DNA of 64,000 bases, taken from the NCBI GenBank assembly GCA_017547805.1, contig JAFYOR010000027.1, positions 31,238-95,237 of the forward strand, in the 5' to 3' direction. The notes under the pieces were generated by a model. The model worked only from the letters and a program-made list of their open reading frames with translations, was not told the origin of the DNA and made no database searches. The position numbers and the translations under genes were made by a program. Positions 60,086 to 64,000 of this stretch are shown here, one piece after another. The DNA is from Clostridia bacterium. Lineage in GTDB: Bacteria > Bacillota > Clostridia > Christensenellales > Aristaeellaceae. Within the stretch, counting starts at the first letter, position 1. Each line of letters starts with the position of its first letter.

Positions 60086-61369
60086 TCAGTGTGTTTTCAC
60101 ATCAATAAAGTGGGTTTCTGTCTTGGAGTACATGATCTTCTGCGCGTGATAAAGACCATAATAACCAGAGAGCATGTAGCTGACGGCGACGGTCGTCAGG
60201 TAGTACGGCATGCCCTCAAAGCCGAAGAGCTCAAAGGAAATGAGCAGAGAGGTGATCGGGCAGTTCGTCACGCCGCAGAATACGCCGACCATGCCGCAGG
60301 CTGCCGCCAGAGACACAGGCAGGCCGAAGAGCGCGCTGACCGTGCAGCCAAACGCCGCGCCGATGCAGAAGGAAGGAACGATTTCTCCGCCCTTGAAGCC
60401 TGCGCCCAGCGTCAGCGCAGTGAAGACCATCTTCAGGAAAAACGCGGCGGGTACGGTATGTCCGTCGTGGAAGATTTCCTCGATGATGCCCATGCCGGAG
60501 CCGAGGTACATGTCGGTTTTGAGCACCAGACACAGCAGCAGGATCACGCACGCGCTGGATGCGATGCGGATGTAGGCGTTGGGGATGAACGTTTTGAAGG
60601 CGTGCTCCGCCTCGTGCAGGATGATGCAGAAGAGGATGCTCACGCCGCCCAGCAGCGCGGCAAACAGCACGACCTTGAAGAACGTAGCCGCCTCAATAAC
60701 GGGAATACCGGACACAGGAAAGACCTCCGGCGGCATCTTGAAAAAGGCGGCAACGAAGTGACCGATCATCGAGGCCGTCACGCACGGGACGAGCGCGCTG
60801 TAGTGCATGATGCCCACGCTGATGACCTCAAGGGAAAAGAGCGCGGCAGCCAGCGGCGTGCCAAAGAGCGCTGAAAAGCCTGCGCTCATGCCGCACATGA
60901 TGATGATGTGCTGATCATTCTCATTCAGCTTGATGACCTTTCCCAGCCGGTTGGCGATGCTGCCGCCCAGCTGGATGGCTGCGCCCTCGCGTCCGGCGCT
61001 GCCGCCGAAGAGGTGCGTGATCACGGTGGAAATGAAGATCAGCGGCGCCATGCGCGTGGGGATGCCCTTGGATTTGCGGATGGAGCGGATGACGGTGTTG
61101 GTGCCGTGGTCGTTCGTGTTTTTGAAGAACTGATAGAGGAACACGATGGCCAGACCGGCAAGCGGCAGGCCCAGGATGATCATGGGATGTGCTGCGCGGT
61201 AATTGTTGACGAAGATGAGCGCGTGACCGAAAACCGAGGCCACCGCGCCGACAATCAGGCCGATTGAGGAGGCGATGACCAGCCACATGACCAGCGTCTT
61301 CAGGGAATGGAAGCTGTCATGCGCATAGTGCTTCACGCGGTCGCTGATGCCCTGGGAGGAAAAGAACAT
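60086..61369 (-). CDS. CLC-type channel/antiporter, CLC-F (fluoride) like
   Basis: A 427-residue CLC protein. IPTRMAPLIFISTVITHLFGG and SAGREGAAIQLGG cover the gating-Glu region; GAGFKGGEIVPSFCIGAAFG is the second CLC block. In the CLC-F branch, which exports fluoride in exchange for protons, the run R-M-A-P-L...T-H-L-F-G-G-S-A-G-R-E-G is characteristic, and it is present here. No fluoride riboswitch was found upstream. It lies 31 bp after the nucleoside-gate gene; AAAGGAG precedes the ATG. Confidence 0.82.
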   Translation of the reverse strand: MFFSSQGISDRVKHYAHDSFHSLKTLVMWLVIASSIGLIVGAVASVFGHALIFVNNYRAAHPMIILGLPLAGLAIVFLYQFFKNTNDHGTNTVIRSIRKSKGIPTRMAPLIFISTVITHLFGGSAGREGAAIQLGGSIANRLGKVIKLNENDQHIIIMCGMSAGFSALFGTPLAAALFSLEVISVGIMHYSALVPCVTASMIGHFVAAFFKMPPEVFPVSGIPVIEAATFFKVVLFAALLGGVSILFCIILHEAEHAFKTFIPNAYIRIASSACVILLLCLVLKTDMYLGSGMGIIEEIFHDGHTVPAAFFLKMVFTALTLGAGFKGGEIVPSFCIGAAFGCTVSALFGLPVSLAAACGMVGVFCGVTNCPITSLLISFELFGFEGMPYYLTTVAVSYMLSGYYGLYHAQKIMYSKTETHFIDVKTH

Positions 61370-61400
61370 GACGGAAGTCTCCTTTGTGGTATGGGAAAAA

Positions 61401-62570
61401 TCAGATGATCATCATCAGCAGGACATACAGCCAGTGCGCGGCAGCGCCTGCGACGAGTCCGCCGATGGTGTGGGAAACGATGGCATGACCGGTGAATTTC
61501 GTGCTGCGCAGCACGTCCATCATCGACACATGCGTGCTCAGATAGCCGCTCCAGCACATGCACATGGCGGTAAAGACGGCGACGTCGCCGCAGTCGGCCA
61601 GTCCCCTTTCAAGCAGGGAGGGAATGATACTCATCGCCGCGCCGGCAGAGCCCAGCGCCGTCACGGGAACGGCGATGCCCGAGGAGCTGGAGAAGCCGAA
61701 CAGGGGCTTTAAGATAAAGTCGAGCTTATCTGCGATCTTGGGCAGCAGGCCGATGCCTTCATACGCCGCGCCGGTGTAGATGCCGCCGTCCGGCGCGCTG
61801 TTGGTGAGCATCATCACCAGCGTACAGATGATCAGCACGCCCGGGATGACGCCAAGGCCGAGATCCACGCCCTTGCGTCCGCCGTCCATGATGGCGTTCA
61901 TGATGCGGATGGCGCCGCCGGCGTCCTCATCGATGGTCTTTGCCTTGTGCTCGGGCAGGATGGGCGCAGGCGCATCCGTGCCGAGGGAACGCGCCGTCGC
62001 GCGCAGCATGAGGCGCGTGGAGACGATGCTGCCCGCCACCGCGCCAAGATTGCCGCACAGTGCGGCAAGACCGACATGTTCGCCCGCGCTGTGTCCAAGA
62101 CCCAGCACGAACGTCGTGACGATCAGGCCCATGCCGAAGGATGTGCCCAGATTCGTCAGCGCCGGAATCTGATACGCTTTGAAAAAGCGGCGGTATTCCG
62201 GATCGTCGGCAAGGGAAAGAATCGCGGGATTGTCGGACATATACGTGGTGACGACGCCCAGCGCCGACGCGCCCGGCATGCCAAACAGCGGCTTCATCAG
62301 CGGGGAAAGCAGGTCATTGAGCAGATCGATGACGCCGAACTCGGAAAAGAGAGCGGAAACCGCGCCTGCGATGACTGCGATGGCCATGATGTAAAGCGTC
62401 GTGGAGACAAGCAGGTCATAGGCCGTGTTCATCAGGGTGTTGAGCGTATTGGCAAGCCCCATCGGGATGACAAATACGCTGAAAATCAGACAGAAGACGA
62501 TGAGGAAAAGAATCGTGTGGAGATAGCTTTTCTGCTTGCCGGATTTCTTCTTTTTCTGCTGTGTGCTCAC
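61401..62570 (-). CDS. Nucleoside-recognition (Gate) domain membrane protein
   Basis: A 389-residue polytopic protein with two Gate-like halves. TTYMSDNPAILSLADD, TNLGTSFGMGLIVTTFVLGLGHSAGEH and the C-terminal GSAGAAMSIIPSLL...SGYLSTHVSMMD are seen in YjiH-type nucleoside-recognition proteins (related to SpmA/SpmB). Substrate is uncertain. GTG start at 62570 follows CAGGAGG with 8 bp spacing; the longer reading frame is not supported. Likely co-transcribed with the CLC gene downstream. Confidence 0.8.
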   Translation of the reverse strand: MSTQQKKKKSGKQKSYLHTILFLIVFCLIFSVFVIPMGLANTLNTLMNTAYDLLVSTTLYIMAIAVIAGAVSALFSEFGVIDLLNDLLSPLMKPLFGMPGASALGVVTTYMSDNPAILSLADDPEYRRFFKAYQIPALTNLGTSFGMGLIVTTFVLGLGHSAGEHVGLAALCGNLGAVAGSIVSTRLMLRATARSLGTDAPAPILPEHKAKTIDEDAGGAIRIMNAIMDGGRKGVDLGLGVIPGVLIICTLVMMLTNSAPDGGIYTGAAYEGIGLLPKIADKLDFILKPLFGFSSSSGIAVPVTALGSAGAAMSIIPSLLERGLADCGDVAVFTAMCMCWSGYLSTHVSMMDVLRSTKFTGHAIVSHTIGGLVAGAAAHWLYVLLMMII

Positions 62571-62709
62571 GCTGCGTTCCTCCTGTGTCTGGTGGGTCGG
62601 AAGATGACGATGATGCTGTGACGGGAGATAAACGATATGGATTTGTGCCGGTGACATTATACTGCCAAAATGCGCCGGCGTAAATGGGATTTTATGCGGA
62701 AATGAAAAG

Positions 62710-62732
62710 AAAAAAAGCGCCGGAAGGCGCTT
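62710..62732 (-). terminator. Terminator of the VTT-domain gene
   Basis: AAGCGCC / GGCGCTT hairpin followed on the minus strand by TTTTTTCTTTTC, directly after the stop at 62737. Confidence 0.92.
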
Positions 62733-62736
62733 GGTT

Positions 62737-63342
62737 TTACTGCGGAGCAACGAGGGAAAGCATCGAGCTGTAGATGCTGCCGGACAGGCCGCCCATCTGC
62801 GCCGCCATCGGGATGAGCACCATGAATGCCCACACGGACAGCGCGAATTTCAGCGTCTTGCCAAGGAACGCCGCCAGCGCGTATTTTGCCCACGGCATCC
62901 TGTCCGCACCGGCGGCAACGCCGGCCAGATCAAACACCGGCAGCGGCGCCAGCGCGAAGAGGAACACCGCCACAAACGCATGCCGGCGCACAAAGCGATG
63001 GACGCGGCCAAGCTCGGCGTCGTCTTTCTTTTCAAAGCCGGCGGATCCCGCCTTGCCGCACAGGTAGGAGCACTGCTCCCCCACCGCCGTGCCCAGTCCG
63101 CCGATGAGCACGCACAGCACGGGATTGAGCGCAGAGGCGGCGAGCAGGACGAACACCGTCGAGCTTGACGGCAGCAGCACGGATACGTTGGACAGCGCGC
63201 AGGCGATAAACAGCCCCGCGTAGCCCAGCGCGGCCATCTGCTCGATCTGCTCGCGCAGCAGGACAAACGGCAGCGCAAAGAGCAGGAACAGCCCGGCGCC
63301 CAGCAGCAGGGACAGCGGACGGCTGAGAGTTTTTTTCTTCAT
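62737..63342 (-). CDS. VTT (SNARE-associated/YqaA-like) membrane protein
   Basis: A 201-residue protein with about five transmembrane helices. YAGLFIACALSNVSVLLPSSSTVFVLLAAS is the DedA/VTT re-entrant region with Pro, followed by GGLGTAVGEQCSYLCGK and the FALAPLPVFDLAGVAAGADRMPW block. VTT proteins scramble or flip lipids such as undecaprenyl phosphate. AAGGAGGC precedes the ATG. Terminator follows. Confidence 0.85.
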   Translation of the reverse strand: MKKKTLSRPLSLLLGAGLFLLFALPFVLLREQIEQMAALGYAGLFIACALSNVSVLLPSSSTVFVLLAASALNPVLCVLIGGLGTAVGEQCSYLCGKAGSAGFEKKDDAELGRVHRFVRRHAFVAVFLFALAPLPVFDLAGVAAGADRMPWAKYALAAFLGKTLKFALSVWAFMVLIPMAAQMGGLSGSIYSSMLSLVAPQ

Positions 63343-63386
63343 GAAGGGAAGCCTCCTTGCATGGATTCAATCTGCAAAAGAAGAAG

Positions 63387-63415
63387 GCTCCGCAGCGCAT
63401 GACCGGCTGCGGAGC
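63387..63415 (-). terminator. Terminator of the truncated membrane gene
   Basis: GCTCCGCAGC / GCTGCGGAGC stem then CTTCTTCTTTT on the minus strand. Confidence 0.8.
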
Positions 63416-63439
63416 GGAAAGTGTTAAAATCCGGATCAA

Positions 63440-64000
63440 TCAGCCGCCGCACAGGAAGCAGTAGCCAATGAACAGCGCAAACGCAGCGCCAATCAGACCA
63501 AGGATGAAGCTGACGATGGCGATGACCAGCTCCGTGCCCATGCACATCAGCGGCATCAGCAGCATCATGAGCACCGGCATATACAGCATCGCAGCGTAAA
63601 TCGGCAGCGTGCTGGGCAGCTTTTCGTAGAAAATGGACATAATAAGACCGACGAGCAGGCCGAGGATGCCGCCCCAGATCAGGCAGTGGAAGATCATGCC
63701 GGTATCGCCGAACTGGGTAGCGCCCGTGCCGCGCAGCAGGCCGTTCTGTCCATTCAGGAACAGGAGCAGACCGCCGCTGGCGACGCCCAGAAGGGTGGAA
63801 ATGACCAGAAGAACGCCCGTGCTGCGGTCGCCGATTCCCTTCCTTTCGTCAGCGAATTCCAACGGCTTGACCGACGGAGAGCGCAGCTCACTTCTTCTGG
63901 GCTCGTAGACGATGGGCGCGGCGAGCGAGGAACGGTCGGCGCTGCGCTTGCGCACGGCGGGCGCCTGCTCTTCACCGGCCTGCGCCTGCGCGTAACCGGC
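63440..64000 (-). CDS. Membrane protein with disordered cytoplasmic N-terminus (5' end outside window)
   Basis: The frame is open to the window edge (QAQAGEEQAPAVRKRSADRS...), so the N-terminus is missing. Visible: a charged, low-complexity cytoplasmic region, then four transmembrane helices (for example GVLLVISTLLGVASGGLLLF and VIAIVSFILGLIGAAFALF) and a short CFLCGG end. The layout resembles small tetraspan proteins with a Zn-ribbon or proline-rich head. No family recognised. A GTG at 63955 is a less likely internal start. Confidence 0.6.
   Translation of the reverse strand, partial: AGYAQAQAGEEQAPAVRKRSADRSSLAAPIVYEPRRSELRSPSVKPLEFADERKGIGDRSTGVLLVISTLLGVASGGLLLFLNGQNGLLRGTGATQFGDTGMIFHCLIWGGILGLLVGLIMSIFYEKLPSTLPIYAAMLYMPVLMMLLMPLMCMGTELVIAIVSFILGLIGAAFALFIGYCFLCGG

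Overview
This 64 kb window reads as chromosomal DNA of an anaerobic, low-to-mid GC Gram-positive of the class Clostridia, probably gut-associated. The grounds are the iron-sulfur L-serine dehydratase pair (sdaAB/sdaAA), a DUF5711 protein, a thioredoxin-reductase-like enzyme lacking the NADPH-site glycine motif, an LPXTG-type sorting signal, many AGGAGG-type ribosome binding sites and GTG/TTG starts. No rRNA, tRNA, CRISPR array, prophage or transposase gene was seen. Taxonomy below class level is not supported by the sequence alone.

Layout. 0.1-5.9 kb (minus strand): operon of a HAD phosphatase, an RluA-type pseudouridine synthase, a GT2 polyprenyl-phosphate glycosyltransferase and two GT-C membrane glycosyltransferases. 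6-14.3 kb: GNAT, a 53-residue membrane peptide, an rRNA m5C methyltransferase, a GH65 phosphorylase with the thioredoxin-reductase-like flavoprotein, a YhcH-family protein and an anchored SGNH-like protein. 14.5-16.1 kb (plus): sdaAB-sdaAA. 16.2-25.7 kb (minus): TRIC/UPF0126, HD hydrolase, GT-C protein, CvpA, DUF5711, then dnaN-recF flanked on both sides by DnaA-box clusters but with no dnaA (candidate oriC). 26.4-34.5 kb: GntR regulator, trmO, a repeat-rich stretch with a GIY-YIG gene, the metNIQ importer and an M20 amidohydrolase. 34.6-43.3 kb: MBL hydrolase, an ABC-F ATPase behind an attenuator, a divergent marR plus heterodimeric ABC exporter operon, and a purine permease.

43.8-51.1 kb is the most unusual part. 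A complete Tat translocase (tatB-tatA-tatC) is divergent from a Tat-signal-bearing four-cluster ferredoxin (YdhY-like) and a tungsten/molybdenum aldehyde-ferredoxin-oxidoreductase homologue (YdhV-like). The latter operon has a strong promoter and a roughly 240 nt leader with a foldable aptamer-like domain. MobB- and THEP1-like genes follow nearby. Together they look like a self-contained module for making and exporting an extracytoplasmic pterin-cofactor oxidoreductase. 51.5-64 kb: a large HTH protein, nitroreductase, a small Nif11/NHLP-like peptide gene, S51 peptidase, PrdX-like deacylase, cysK, a 947-residue surface-anchored double esterase, a CLC-F-like fluoride antiporter, a nucleoside-gate membrane protein, a VTT-domain protein and a truncated membrane protein.

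The intergenic DNA is rich in structured repeats: a 212-215 bp multi-hairpin element in two copies with compensatory changes; 32-33 bp tandem hairpin units that begin at the first base after several stop codons; MITE-like inverted repeats with CCTTCCCC and CTTGGCTC ends; and a 76 bp repeat found upstream of two unrelated genes.
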